Shown in pieces: positions 53,225 to 62,001 of a stretch of DNA of 64,000 nt. This DNA is from Nereida sp024640765 (GTDB taxonomy: Bacteria; Pseudomonadota; Alphaproteobacteria; Rhodobacterales; Rhodobacteraceae). Position 1 is the first letter of the stretch. The number at the start of each line of letters is the position of its first letter. Where the stretch lies: positions 190,218-254,217 of the forward strand of contig JAHEEK010000001.1 in NCBI GenBank assembly GCA_024640765.1, in the 5' to 3' direction. The notes under the pieces are model-generated. The model saw only the letters and a list, made by a program, of their open reading frames with translations, searched no databases and was not told the origin of the DNA. A program made the position numbers and the translations under genes.

Positions 53225-54325
53225 ATGGCTTTGATTACTGCTTCGCGTCGGCTTCGCCGCACGCCGTTCTCTGACGGTGTGGAGGCGGCAGGTGTAAGTG
53301 CCTACACAACTTATAATCACATGCTTCTGCCAACTGTGTTTCGCAGTGTGGTCGAAGACTATCACCACCTTAAATCGGCTGTTCAGGTCTGGGATGTGGC
53401 CGCTGAACGTCAAGTCGAAGTGCGCGGCCCTGATGCAGGTCGCTTGCTGCAAATGCTGACGCCGCGGGATTTGCGCGGGATGCTGCCGGGCATGTGTTAT
53501 TATGTCCCCATGGTCGATGAGACCGGCGGGATGCTGAACGATCCGGTCGCGGTTAAACTGGCCGAGGACCGCTATTGGATTTCTATCGCGGACAGTGACT
53601 TGCTATTTTGGGTCAAAGGCATTGCGTATGGCTACCGCCTTGATGTGATGGTCGATGAACCTGACGTCAGCCCCCTGGCCATTCAAGGGCCCAAGTCCGA
53701 TGATTTGATGGAGCGGGTCTTTGGTGAGGCCGTCCGCAACGTGAAGTTTTTCCGCTACGGCGTGTTTGAGTTTCAGGGGCGCTCGCTTGTGATTGCGCGC
53801 TCTGGCTATTCAAAGCAGGGCGGTTTTGAGATTTATGTGGAAGGCAGTGACATTGGAATGCCGCTTTGGAACGCGCTTATGGAGGCGGGCAAAGACCTTG
53901 ATGTGCGCGCAGGCTGTCCCAATGGGATTGAGCGGGTCGAAGGTGGTTTGCTGTCCTATGGCAATGACATGACCCGCGATAACACCCCCCATGAAACGGG
54001 GCTTGGTCGTTTTTGTTCAACCCAAACAGCGATTGGGTGTGTGGGCCGTGACGCGTTACTGCGCGTCTCCAAAGAAGGGCCAGTGAAGCAAATCCGTCCT
54101 CTTGAGATTGAGGGGGCAGTGCCGCCCTGTGATCGTGCGTGGCCTTTGATGGCGGGCGATAAAGTTGTGGGGCAGATCACATCCGCGGCCAACAGCCCCG
54201 ATTTTGGCACAGGCGTCGCTATCGGCATGGTGCGTATGACCCATTGGGACGCAGGCACCAAGCTGACAGCCCAAACACCTGATGGGCCGCGGGCCGTCAC
54301 GGTGGCTGAAAAATTCTGGATTTAA
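53225..54325 (+). CDS. dmdA: Dimethylsulfoniopropionate demethylase DmdA
   Basis: 366 aa THF-dependent demethylase of the GcvT/aminomethyltransferase fold that turns DMSP into methylmercaptopropionate. It closely resembles the Roseobacter-type DmdA: SRRLRRTPFSDGVEAAGVSAYTTYNHMLLPTVF at the N-terminus, VQVWDVAAERQVEVRGPDA, MLNDPVAVKLAEDRYW, ARSGYSKQGGFEIYVEGSDIGMPLWNAL and CPNGIERVEGGLLSYGNDMTRDNTP. The generic aminomethyltransferase label would miss this. acuI follows, the same order as in Ruegeria pomeroyi. Note no dmdB-D in this window. Confidence 0.93.
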   Translation: MALITASRRLRRTPFSDGVEAAGVSAYTTYNHMLLPTVFRSVVEDYHHLKSAVQVWDVAAERQVEVRGPDAGRLLQMLTPRDLRGMLPGMCYYVPMVDETGGMLNDPVAVKLAEDRYWISIADSDLLFWVKGIAYGYRLDVMVDEPDVSPLAIQGPKSDDLMERVFGEAVRNVKFFRYGVFEFQGRSLVIARSGYSKQGGFEIYVEGSDIGMPLWNALMEAGKDLDVRAGCPNGIERVEGGLLSYGNDMTRDNTPHETGLGRFCSTQTAIGCVGRDALLRVSKEGPVKQIRPLEIEGAVPPCDRAWPLMAGDKVVGQITSAANSPDFGTGVAIGMVRMTHWDAGTKLTAQTPDGPRAVTVAEKFWI

Positions 54326-54335
54326 TGTATGGCGC

Positions 54336-54361
54336 GGCGCGGGGCACCATCGTGCCGCGCC
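54336..54361 (+). other. GC-rich hairpin between dmdA and acuI
   Basis: GGCGCGGGGCAC (54336-54347) and GTGCCGCGCC (54352-54361) pair over 10 bp with a 2-nt bulge and a 4-nt loop. No T-tract follows. A processing or mRNA-stability hairpin between the two cistrons is more likely than a terminator. Confidence 0.6.
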
Positions 54362-54395
54362 CGTGCAAAGACTAAAAAGATATAGGGAGATGAAC

Positions 54396-55382
54396 ATGTT
54401 TAAAGCACTGGTGGTCAACAAAGACGACGAAGGCAAAACACACGCAGCCGTTGAGGAGCTGAGCCTTGATCAGCTTCCGGCCGGTGATGTGGTTGTGGCC
54501 GTTGAATACTCGACAGTGAACTACAAAGACGGTCTGTGCATCGGGCCGGGTGGCGGTCTTGTGCGCAACTACCCCCATGTGCCGGGAATTGATTTTGCAG
54601 GCACCGTCGAAACATCTGATGACCCGCGTTATGCTGCAGGGGATAAAGTTGTTCTGACAGGCTGGCGCGTTGGTGAGGCCCATTGGGGCGGCTACGGGCA
54701 AAAAGCGCGTGTCAAAGCGGACTGGTTGGTGCCACTTCCCAAAGGTCTCGACACACGTCAGGCTATGGCTGTCGGTACGGCAGGCTTTACCGCGATGCTG
54801 GCCGTTATGGCGCTTGAAGATCACGGCATCAAAGACGGGCCAGTTTTGGTCACTGGCGCGGCTGGTGGCGTTGGGTCCGTGGCTACAGCCATTCTGGCAA
54901 ACCTTGGTCATCAAGTTGCGGCTGTGACGGGGCGGCCCGAAACTGGCGCTTATCTTGAAAGTCTTGGGGCGTCCCAGATTGTAGCCCGTGAGGAGCTGAA
55001 CGAGACCACAAAACGCCCCCTTGAGGCGGAAGCATGGGGCGGCTGTGTTGATGCGGTCGGTGGCGAAATGCTGGCCCGCGTGCTTGGCCAGATGAAATAC
55101 GGCGCATCGGTTTCGGCTGTTGGTCTTGCTGGTGGCGCGGGTTTGCCAGCTACTGTTATTCCGTTTTTGCTGCGCGGTGTGAACCTGCTTGGAATCGACA
55201 GTGTCATGCAGCCCTTTGAGGCACGTCAGCGCGCTTGGCAGCGTATCGCCACCGATCTTCCGCTTGCAAAGCTGGAGGACATGATTGTTCCAGCGACGCT
55301 TGCCGATCTGCCGTCCCTTGGTCGTGACATCTTAAAGGGCCAAGTCAAAGGGCGTGTCGTGGTGGATGTTGCCGGAAGCTAA
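54396..55382 (+). CDS. acuI: Acryloyl-CoA reductase AcuI
   Basis: 328 aa NADPH-dependent MDR-family enzyme (YhdH/AcuI) that reduces toxic acryloyl-CoA to propionyl-CoA. Visible: VEYSTVNYKDGLCIGPGGGLVRNYPHVPGIDFAG, GWRVGEAHWGGYGQKARV, AVGTAGFTAMLAV, the nucleotide loop VTGAAGGVGSVATAILA and the end LKGQVKGRVVVDV. ATG at 54396 has GGGAG 6 nt before it. Pairing with dmdA marks a DMSP locus. Confidence 0.94.
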   Translation: MFKALVVNKDDEGKTHAAVEELSLDQLPAGDVVVAVEYSTVNYKDGLCIGPGGGLVRNYPHVPGIDFAGTVETSDDPRYAAGDKVVLTGWRVGEAHWGGYGQKARVKADWLVPLPKGLDTRQAMAVGTAGFTAMLAVMALEDHGIKDGPVLVTGAAGGVGSVATAILANLGHQVAAVTGRPETGAYLESLGASQIVAREELNETTKRPLEAEAWGGCVDAVGGEMLARVLGQMKYGASVSAVGLAGGAGLPATVIPFLLRGVNLLGIDSVMQPFEARQRAWQRIATDLPLAKLEDMIVPATLADLPSLGRDILKGQVKGRVVVDVAGS

Positions 55383-56086
55383 CAAACTTCAATATAATAA
55401 GTTCGGACGGTGTTGAAGGGTCAGAAGACTTCTTGCTGTCGCAGTGGCAGGGCTGGTGGCCGGTGTTCTACTGGGCGTGGTGGATCGCGTTTGCGCCCTT
55501 CGTGGGGCTGTTTCTTGCGCGCATCAGTCGTGGTTGGTCGATCCGAGAGTTTGTGCTTGGTGCGATGATCGTACCTGCGTTGATGTGCTTTGTCTGGTTC
55601 TCATGGGCGGGCGGCACGGCCATTGATCTTGAGTTGAATGGCGGTGCGAATGGCGTGATCTTTGGTGCTGCTAACGGTGACAAGATCTTTGCGATGACCG
55701 AATTCATGCTTGTGTCGATTGCACAAGCATTAGCGTGGGGTATGGCGTTGTTGATCGTTGTGTTGCTGATGACGTTCTTGGTGACCTCTGCTGACTCGGC
55801 GGTGTTAATTGTGAACACAATCAACGCGGCCGGTGACGAAGGGCCAAAAGCACGTCCGCACATTATGTTTTGGGGTGCGGCACTGGCGCTGGTGGTGGGC
55901 GGTTTGCTTATCTCAGGGGGTACATCTGCGATCCAAACAGCAATGGTGATCGGCGCGCTACCATTCTCGGTGGTGATGGTGTTGATGTGCATCGCGCTGA
56001 TCAAGGCTATCTATAATGACGGTCGTCGTGAGGCTGCCGGTGTTGCCACAACGACAGCTGAAATGAGCTCAATACCGGCTGAGTAA
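55383..56086 (+). pseudogene. BCCT family transporter, C-terminal remnant
   Basis: The frame is open immediately after the acuI stop and encodes about 230 residues of a betaine/carnitine/choline (BCCT) transporter: WPVFYWAWWIAFAPFVGLFLARISRGWSIREFVLG (TM8 region), then MTEFMLVSIAQALAWGMALLIVVLLMTFLVTSADSAVLIVNT and later helices. Intact BCCT proteins are ~500-550 aa; the first seven or so helices, half of the substrate site, are gone. No good start codon exists; a TTG at 55433 is the first. BCCT genes near dmdA (DddT-like) import DMSP, so this is a likely lost DMSP or betaine importer. Confidence 0.85.
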
Positions 56087-56192
56087 TTGATCTGTCAAAG
56101 CTATGTTTACGCCTTGTCGTTATTGACGATGGGGCGTTTTCATTTGACGGTATTCTCTTGCATACCGCCCCATACTATGCAAGTTTCTGCAT

Positions 56193-57419
56193 ATGATAAT
56201 GGACCTTGATTTTGTGCGTGCGCAGTTCCCCGCGTTTGCCGAGCCTGCACTGCGCGGGCGTGGGTTTTTCGAGAATGCAGGCGGTAGTTATACGTGCAGG
56301 CATTCGGCGTGGCGGTTGAACCGTTTTTACCGCGAGCGCAAAGTCCAACCTTACGGTCAATACCCTGCGTCTGAACTTGCGGGTGCCGAGATGGATGAGG
56401 CGCGCGAACGGCTTGCGCGTCTGCTTGGCGTGCAAACTGATGAGGTAAGCTTCGGTCCGTCGACCACCCAGAACACCTATGTGCTGGCCCTAGCTTTCGG
56501 GGCATGGCTGACCGAGAAGCAAGCAATCATCGTCACGGACGCAGATCACGAAGCCAACAACGGTGTCTGGCGGCGATTGGCTGACCGCGGCATCGATGTG
56601 CGCGAATGGAAAATGCGCCCTGAGACGGGCATGCTTGAGACCGATGATCTTGAAGAGCTGATTGACGAGCGGGTCAAGCTGTTGTGCTTTCCTCACGCCT
56701 CTAACGTTGTGGGCGCGCCGCATGATGTGTCGGCCATCTGCAAAATAGCGCGCGAGAACGAGATATTCACTTGTGTGGACGGGGTTAGTTTTGCGCCCCA
56801 TGGCTTGCCGAACATCAAAAAGATGGGCGCAGATATATATCTGTTTTCGGCCTATAAAACATACGGTCCGCACCAAGGTATCATGGTGATAAATCGTAAC
56901 CTTGGGATGGCGCTGCCGGGCCAGGGCCATGGGTTCAACAACCATGTCCTTTACAAGCGCTTCACGCCAGCGGGTCCAGATCATGCGCAAGTCGCCGCCT
57001 GTGCGGGGATCGTGGATTATTTCGACACGGTTTATGAACATCATTTCAAAGCGGGGCGTGACGCGACAGGACGTGCGGAGTCAGTTGCAGCCTTGATCCA
57101 CGAGACAGAGCAAACAGCGCTTCGCCCCTTGATGGCGTATCTTGAGGGCCGTGACGACTTGCGGGTCCTTGGGCCGATTGACGAGCAAAAGCGACTACCT
57201 ACTGTTTCGGTTGTTGTGGACGGTCAAAGCGGCGCAGACGTGGCGCGGCGCTTGTCGGATAAACGCATCATGGCCGGTGGCGGGACGTTTTATGCCGACC
57301 GCGCACTTGAGGCACTCGGCGTCGATTTGGCCCAAGGGGTACTTAGGCTGAGTTTTGTGCATTACACATCCACCTCCGAGGTTGATTTGCTGATCCAAGC
57401 CCTAGATCAAACGCTTTGA
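56193..57419 (+). CDS. Class V aminotransferase, cysteine desulfurase-like
   Basis: 408 aa PLP enzyme. Features: FFENAGGSYTCRHSA, FGPSTTQNTYVLA, VTDADHEANNGVWRRLADRG, LLCFPHASNVVGAPHDV, CVDGVSFAPHGLPNIKKMGADIYLFSAYKTYGPHQG with the PLP Lys in SAYKT. Subgroup of fold type I enzymes that includes cysteine desulfurases and selenocysteine lyases; no catalytic Cys loop is obvious, so another amine or C-S substrate is possible. A second ATG at 56199 is equally good as start. Confidence 0.85.
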   Translation: MIMDLDFVRAQFPAFAEPALRGRGFFENAGGSYTCRHSAWRLNRFYRERKVQPYGQYPASELAGAEMDEARERLARLLGVQTDEVSFGPSTTQNTYVLALAFGAWLTEKQAIIVTDADHEANNGVWRRLADRGIDVREWKMRPETGMLETDDLEELIDERVKLLCFPHASNVVGAPHDVSAICKIARENEIFTCVDGVSFAPHGLPNIKKMGADIYLFSAYKTYGPHQGIMVINRNLGMALPGQGHGFNNHVLYKRFTPAGPDHAQVAACAGIVDYFDTVYEHHFKAGRDATGRAESVAALIHETEQTALRPLMAYLEGRDDLRVLGPIDEQKRLPTVSVVVDGQSGADVARRLSDKRIMAGGGTFYADRALEALGVDLAQGVLRLSFVHYTSTSEVDLLIQALDQTL

Positions 57420-57458
57420 AAGCGGCCTTGCCGCGCGCGTTGACGGCAGGGGGCCATT

Positions 57459-58880
57459 TTGAGCGAGCAGACACCAATCATCATGTGGTTCCGGCGTGAT
57501 TTACGCCTCTCAGATCACCCGGCACTGACGGCCGCGTGCGAAACGGGGCGGCCGGTTGTGGCCCTGTTCATTCTCGATCAAATTGTCGAAACTCTTGGTG
57601 CGGCGCCGAAGTGGCGTCTGGAACAATCGCTTGGCGCGTTGCAGGCGTCCCTTGAAAAGATCGGTGCGCGTCTGGTTTTGCGCCGTGGGAACGCCCTTGA
57701 GGTTCTCAAAAGCGTGATCGCCGAAACCGGCGCGGGCTCTGTCTACTGGTCACGGCTGTACGATCCTGATGCGAAAGAACGTGATACGGATGTTAAATCT
57801 GCGCTCAAAGACCAGGGCATCGATGCGCGCAGTTTCGCAGGCCATGTGATGTTTGAGCCATGGACGGTCGAGACGAAGACCGGCGGATTTTATAAAGTAT
57901 ACACCCCGATGTGGAAAATGGTGCGCGATCGCGATGTGCCTGCACCCCTGAGTGTGCCGACCAAGCTGGCATCGCTATCCCAAGAGGTTGCGTCCGATGC
58001 GCTTTCTGACTGGGGGCTTGGGCGTGCTATGCACCGTGGTGGGGCGATCGTGGCACAATATGCCCGTGTGGGTGAAGATGCCGCCCGCGCACGTCTTGAT
58101 AGCTTTATCGAGACACGCGTTCAAGGCTACGACACCAATCGTGACCTTCCTTGGAAAGACGGCACAAGTGGTTTGTCTGAAAACCTTTCTTTGGGTGAAA
58201 TCAGCCCGACGACATGCTGGCACGCGGGTCAAGCGGCGCTGCATCAGGGCAAAGCAGGCGCAGAGACATTCCTCAAAGAGCTGGTTTGGCGCGAATTTGC
58301 ATATCATTTGGTGCACCACACCCCACAGATTGTCTCGGAAAACTGGAAACCGGACTGGGATGCATTTCCGTGGAATACAGACGAGACCTCTGAAAAAGTG
58401 CGTGCTTGGAAGCAGGGCCGCACGGGCATTCAATTCGTAGATGCGGCGATGCGTGAGATGTATGTGACGGGCAAAATGCATAACCGCGGTCGCATGATTG
58501 TGGCCAGCTACCTGACCAAGCACCTTCAGTGCCATTGGAAGATTGGCCAAAAATGGTTCGAGGAATGTCTAACCGATTGGGACCCTGCATCAAACGCAAT
58601 GGGTTGGCAGTGGTCATCGGGGTCGGGACCGGATGCCACGCCGTATTTCCGTGTGTTCAACCCTGTGACGCAGCTCGATAAGTTCGATAAAAACCGCGAC
58701 TACGTTAGTACGTGGATTGCTGAAGGGCGTGCGAGCCCCGCAAAGACTGCGCTACAGTATTTTGACGCGATCCCACAAAGCTGGGGGCTGGCCCCTGATG
58801 CGCGTTATCCTGAACCGATTGTGACGGCTGAAGCAGGGCGTAAGGCAGCACTTGGGGCGTATGAAAACCGTGGTTTTTGA
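57459..58880 (+). CDS. phrB: Deoxyribodipyrimidine photo-lyase
   Basis: 473 aa FAD-dependent DNA repair enzyme. N-terminal photolyase domain IIMWFRRDLRLSDHPAL, FAD region with RTGIQFVDAAMREMYVTGKMHNRGRMIVASYLTKHLQCHW and WDPASNAMGWQWSSGSGPDATPYFRVFNP. Class I CPD type by length and motifs. TTG start with GGGGG upstream; no ATG closer to the family start. Confidence 0.94.
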   Translation: MSEQTPIIMWFRRDLRLSDHPALTAACETGRPVVALFILDQIVETLGAAPKWRLEQSLGALQASLEKIGARLVLRRGNALEVLKSVIAETGAGSVYWSRLYDPDAKERDTDVKSALKDQGIDARSFAGHVMFEPWTVETKTGGFYKVYTPMWKMVRDRDVPAPLSVPTKLASLSQEVASDALSDWGLGRAMHRGGAIVAQYARVGEDAARARLDSFIETRVQGYDTNRDLPWKDGTSGLSENLSLGEISPTTCWHAGQAALHQGKAGAETFLKELVWREFAYHLVHHTPQIVSENWKPDWDAFPWNTDETSEKVRAWKQGRTGIQFVDAAMREMYVTGKMHNRGRMIVASYLTKHLQCHWKIGQKWFEECLTDWDPASNAMGWQWSSGSGPDATPYFRVFNPVTQLDKFDKNRDYVSTWIAEGRASPAKTALQYFDAIPQSWGLAPDARYPEPIVTAEAGRKAALGAYENRGF

Positions 58881-59023
58881 TGATCGGACTAAAAAATACG
58901 TCTTTGAAGAAGTTACCCAGCGTTAATGCGCTTGGCTTTGTAAATGATTGCAATAGGTTACACTTCCAATTCCGGCGCCTGTCAGGCAAAGTGGACACAA
59001 ACGATATCAGCTAGGAAGCACGC

Positions 59024-60232
59024 ATGATCCTGACCACGACACAAGGGCAAGCAAATCTGCCCCGTTATTTTACCCAAGTGTTTTCTATGGCTCAAAGCAT
59101 GTCTCGCGGACAGCTTGATATGATTTTGCCAGACGGCCGTTATTTTCGCGCAAGCGGTGCGGCGGCGGGTTTTGTGGCGACAGTTCATATTCACAACAAC
59201 GATTTGTTTGGCCGGCTGATCCGTGAAGGCGATCTTGGATTTTGTGATGCGTATCTCGACGAGTGGTGGTCTACACCGGATTTGCAGGCGTTCATGGATT
59301 TGGTGCATGACGGCAATGAGGAAATGTATGACGGGTTCGCGGGTCAGGCGCTTGTTCGGATCTACGAAAAACTGCGGTTTTGGTTGCAATCAAATTCCAA
59401 AGGCCAAGCCCGCAAAAACATCAGCTATCATTATGATTTAGGTAATGATTTTTACGGGTTATGGCTTGATGATACGATGACGTATTCATCGGCTTTGTTC
59501 AAAACAGGGCAAGAGAGCACGGAAAAAGCGCAAGAGCAGAAGTATGCCCAGTTGATTGATGAGATGGGCGTCAGTGCCGGTGATCATTTGCTTGAGATTG
59601 GCTGTGGTTGGGGTGGTTTTGCCGAATACGCCGCCAAAGAGCGCGGCCTAAAGGTAACAGCGCTTACGATCAGTCAGGAACAGTTTAACTATGCCCAAGA
59701 ACGCATTGAAAAGGAAGGACTTTCTGATCTTGTGACGTTTAAACTGCAAGATTACCGTGACGAGCAAGGCACATATGATGGCATCGCCAGTATTGAGATG
59801 TTCGAAGCAGTTGGTGAAAAATATTGGCCTGTTTATTTTGAGACGCTGCACAAGTGTCTGAAGCCCGGTAAACAAGCGACGCTTCAGATCATTACCGTCG
59901 CGGACGAGCGGTGGAGCGTTTATAAACGTGGCCCAGATTTCATTCAGAAATACATCTTCCCCGGCGGCATGTTGCCCGCGCCGCGTATTCTCAAATCACA
60001 CGTTGCCCAAGCGGGGTTGACCGTGGCCAAGTCGATTGAATTTGGTGAGAGCTATTCGATTACGTTGCGCCGCTGGTACGAGGACTTCAACGCCCGTTGG
60101 GCAGAAGCGGCGGCCATGGGTTTTGATGAGCGGTTCCGCCGGATGTGGAACTTTTACCTGACCTCTTGCGCGTCGACATTTGATAGCCGAAACTGTGACG
60201 TAACGCAGATCACTGTGGGCAAACCTGTTTAA
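59024..60232 (+). CDS. cfa: Cyclopropane-fatty-acyl-phospholipid synthase
   Basis: 402 aa SAM-dependent lipid methyltransferase. ISYHYDLGNDFYGLWLDDTMTYSSALF, SAM loop LLEIGCGWGGFAEYAA (~190), SIEMFEAVGEKYWPVYF and FPGGMLPAPRIL, YALTLRRWYE-like ending (YSITLRRWYEDFNARW). Acts on membrane phospholipids. Standalone gene. Confidence 0.95.
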   Translation: MILTTTQGQANLPRYFTQVFSMAQSMSRGQLDMILPDGRYFRASGAAAGFVATVHIHNNDLFGRLIREGDLGFCDAYLDEWWSTPDLQAFMDLVHDGNEEMYDGFAGQALVRIYEKLRFWLQSNSKGQARKNISYHYDLGNDFYGLWLDDTMTYSSALFKTGQESTEKAQEQKYAQLIDEMGVSAGDHLLEIGCGWGGFAEYAAKERGLKVTALTISQEQFNYAQERIEKEGLSDLVTFKLQDYRDEQGTYDGIASIEMFEAVGEKYWPVYFETLHKCLKPGKQATLQIITVADERWSVYKRGPDFIQKYIFPGGMLPAPRILKSHVAQAGLTVAKSIEFGESYSITLRRWYEDFNARWAEAAAMGFDERFRRMWNFYLTSCASTFDSRNCDVTQITVGKPV

Positions 60233-60246
60233 GGTTTTGGATCACG

Positions 60247-60314
60247 GCAGGTCGTCTTGTGTTGTAACTCGTGCAGTAGGGAGTGTTGGTAATGCCAACA
60301 GCAGGTCGTCTTGT
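60247..60314. repeat. 14-nt direct repeat spanning the trgA start
   Basis: GCAGGTCGTCTTGT at 60247-60260 and again at 60301-60314, the second copy inside the first codons of trgA. A short duplication; no function implied. Confidence 0.5.
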
Positions 60315-60747
60315 TGCAGCGGCGGTGTTGGCCGCGATGGGGCTGTGTGCATCGTTTCTGATTGCACCGCTGATGGTGGAAGATCCCCCGTTTGAATGGT
60401 TTGCACAAATCAATGCAGCAGCGGGGTTTGTGGTTGGCTGGACGGTAATCGGCCCTCGGATCAAGCCCGCTGCAAAAGGCATCGTTGTTCACGGGCTGAC
60501 TGGCGCGTTTGCGTGGGTTTTCTGGGCGCTGTTGGCGCACTCAACGATCAAAATGCTCGAGCTATCCTTACGCAAGCAATACGACCAAGCGATGGAGGCA
60601 GTCATTGCTGTTTTTGAAATCGCCTTTGAAGACCTGCAGGTTATAGCCAGTGGCAGCGTGATTTTTGTTGTGCTTGGCGGAGGTATTTTGGCCGGTTATC
60701 TGGGCGCAAAAGCGGCGCAGACTTTTGACAAACCAGGCTTGCCCTAA
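60292..60747 (+). CDS. trgA: TrgA family membrane protein
   Basis: 151 aa with four hydrophobic segments. Starts MPTAGRLVAAAVLAAMG, then FEWFAQINAAAGFVVGWTVIGPR, HGLTGAFAWVFWALL, QYDQAMEAVIAVFEIAFE: the TrgA pattern first described in Rhodobacter sphaeroides tellurite resistance. TAATG overlap with trgB. Biochemical role unknown. Confidence 0.87.
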   Translation: MPTAGRLVAAAVLAAMGLCASFLIAPLMVEDPPFEWFAQINAAAGFVVGWTVIGPRIKPAAKGIVVHGLTGAFAWVFWALLAHSTIKMLELSLRKQYDQAMEAVIAVFEIAFEDLQVIASGSVIFVVLGGGILAGYLGAKAAQTFDKPGLP

Positions 60748-61901
60748 TGCCTAGTGAAGTGGACAATGAAGAAGATATGCCAACTGAGAACGGGTCTTTG
60801 ATTGTCTACGGAACGCTGCGTGACGCCGCATTACGCGAAGTAATCCTAGGCCAGACTGATCATTTGCGCCTTAGCGACGTGATGCTCGAGGGCTATCGGG
60901 TCAGCCAAGTAAAAGGCGAAAGTTTTCCAATCATTGAAGCCGCAAAAGGCCAATCGGCGAAAGCGCTGCGCATTGATGGCCTTAGTCCGAATGACCGAGC
61001 GCGTTTGGATTTTTACGAGAGCGGTTTCGCCTATGATGCGGTGCAAATTGACGGGGCGGACATCTACATGTCCCCGCGTGGTCAATGGCAGGCAGGAGGA
61101 CCGTGGTCCCTAAGTCAGTGGCAGAACGACTTTGGCGCAGTTAACCGAACGGCTGCTGCGGAAGTGATGAGTTATTTTGGCCAGCTGAGCGGTGCGGACG
61201 TGGCCGCGCGGTTTGGCATGATCCGCGCACGGGCTGCCTCAAGACTGCGCGCCGAAGCGGGGAGCGGGCCTGTAGATGGCCGCCTGTCGCGCGATGATGT
61301 CGCACTTTTAGAGCACCGCACACCGTATTTTAATTTCTTCGCGATGGATGAGATGGATCTATCATTCAAGCGTTTCGATGGGTCAAGCAGCCCCGTTGTG
61401 ACCCGTGCGGCGTTCAAAAGTGCTGATGCTTCGATTGTGCTGCCCTACGATCCGGTGCGCGATAGGGTCCTTTTGGTTGAGCAATTTCGCGTGGGTACGT
61501 ATCTGCGCGGTGCGTCTGATTGCTGGTCTATGGAGCCAATCGCAGGTCTTATCGATGCGTTTGAGGCGCCCCAAGATGCAGCGCACCGCGAGGCTATGGA
61601 AGAAGCGGGGCTAAAGTTCAGCGCGCTTCATACTGTTGCTGAGGCCTACCCAAGCCCCGGTTCATCGACCGAGTTTTTCTACCTTTACGTGGGAACCGCT
61701 GATTTGCCGCATGACATCACGGGCATTGGTGGAGAAGTAGGTGAGGCCGAAGATATCGCCTCGCACCTTCTGAGTTTTGACGCGTTTATGAAGGTAGCTG
61801 ACGGGGGTGGTTTGAAAAACGCACCGACTTTACTTTTGGCTTTGTGGCTGGCGCGGCACCGCGATGAGCTTCGGGCAGGGACTGCACAGGCACACTACTG
61901 A
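60747..61901 (+). CDS. trgB: TrgB: gamma-glutamylcyclotransferase-like/NUDIX fusion
   Basis: 384 aa. Residues ~15-110 resemble a GGCT/AIG2-like fold (IVYGTLRDAALREVILG; LDFYESGFAYDAV). Residues ~190-375 form a NUDIX hydrolase of the ADP-ribose pyrophosphatase type, with a complete Nudix box from G at ~269: GLIDAFE, seven residues, then REAMEEAGL. Sits in trgA-trgB-cysK as in Rhodobacter sphaeroides, where the locus affects tellurite resistance. Substrates of the two domains are unproven. Confidence 0.88.
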   Translation: MPSEVDNEEDMPTENGSLIVYGTLRDAALREVILGQTDHLRLSDVMLEGYRVSQVKGESFPIIEAAKGQSAKALRIDGLSPNDRARLDFYESGFAYDAVQIDGADIYMSPRGQWQAGGPWSLSQWQNDFGAVNRTAAAEVMSYFGQLSGADVAARFGMIRARAASRLRAEAGSGPVDGRLSRDDVALLEHRTPYFNFFAMDEMDLSFKRFDGSSSPVVTRAAFKSADASIVLPYDPVRDRVLLVEQFRVGTYLRGASDCWSMEPIAGLIDAFEAPQDAAHREAMEEAGLKFSALHTVAEAYPSPGSSTEFFYLYVGTADLPHDITGIGGEVGEAEDIASHLLSFDAFMKVADGGGLKNAPTLLLALWLARHRDELRAGTAQAHY

Positions 61902-62001
61902 TCGTTTGGGCTTACGCGGCTTAATTCGCGCGCTAATTGGTTGAGATCGGGCCCGCGCTGGCCTACATCTGAGACAATACCAAAATAGAAGGGACCGCTC
62001 G

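Noticed and set aside
54282..54395. Longer start for acuI overlapping dmdA
   Set aside because: The extra 38 residues have no similarity to AcuI and run through the intergenic hairpin; GGGAG fits the ATG at 54396.
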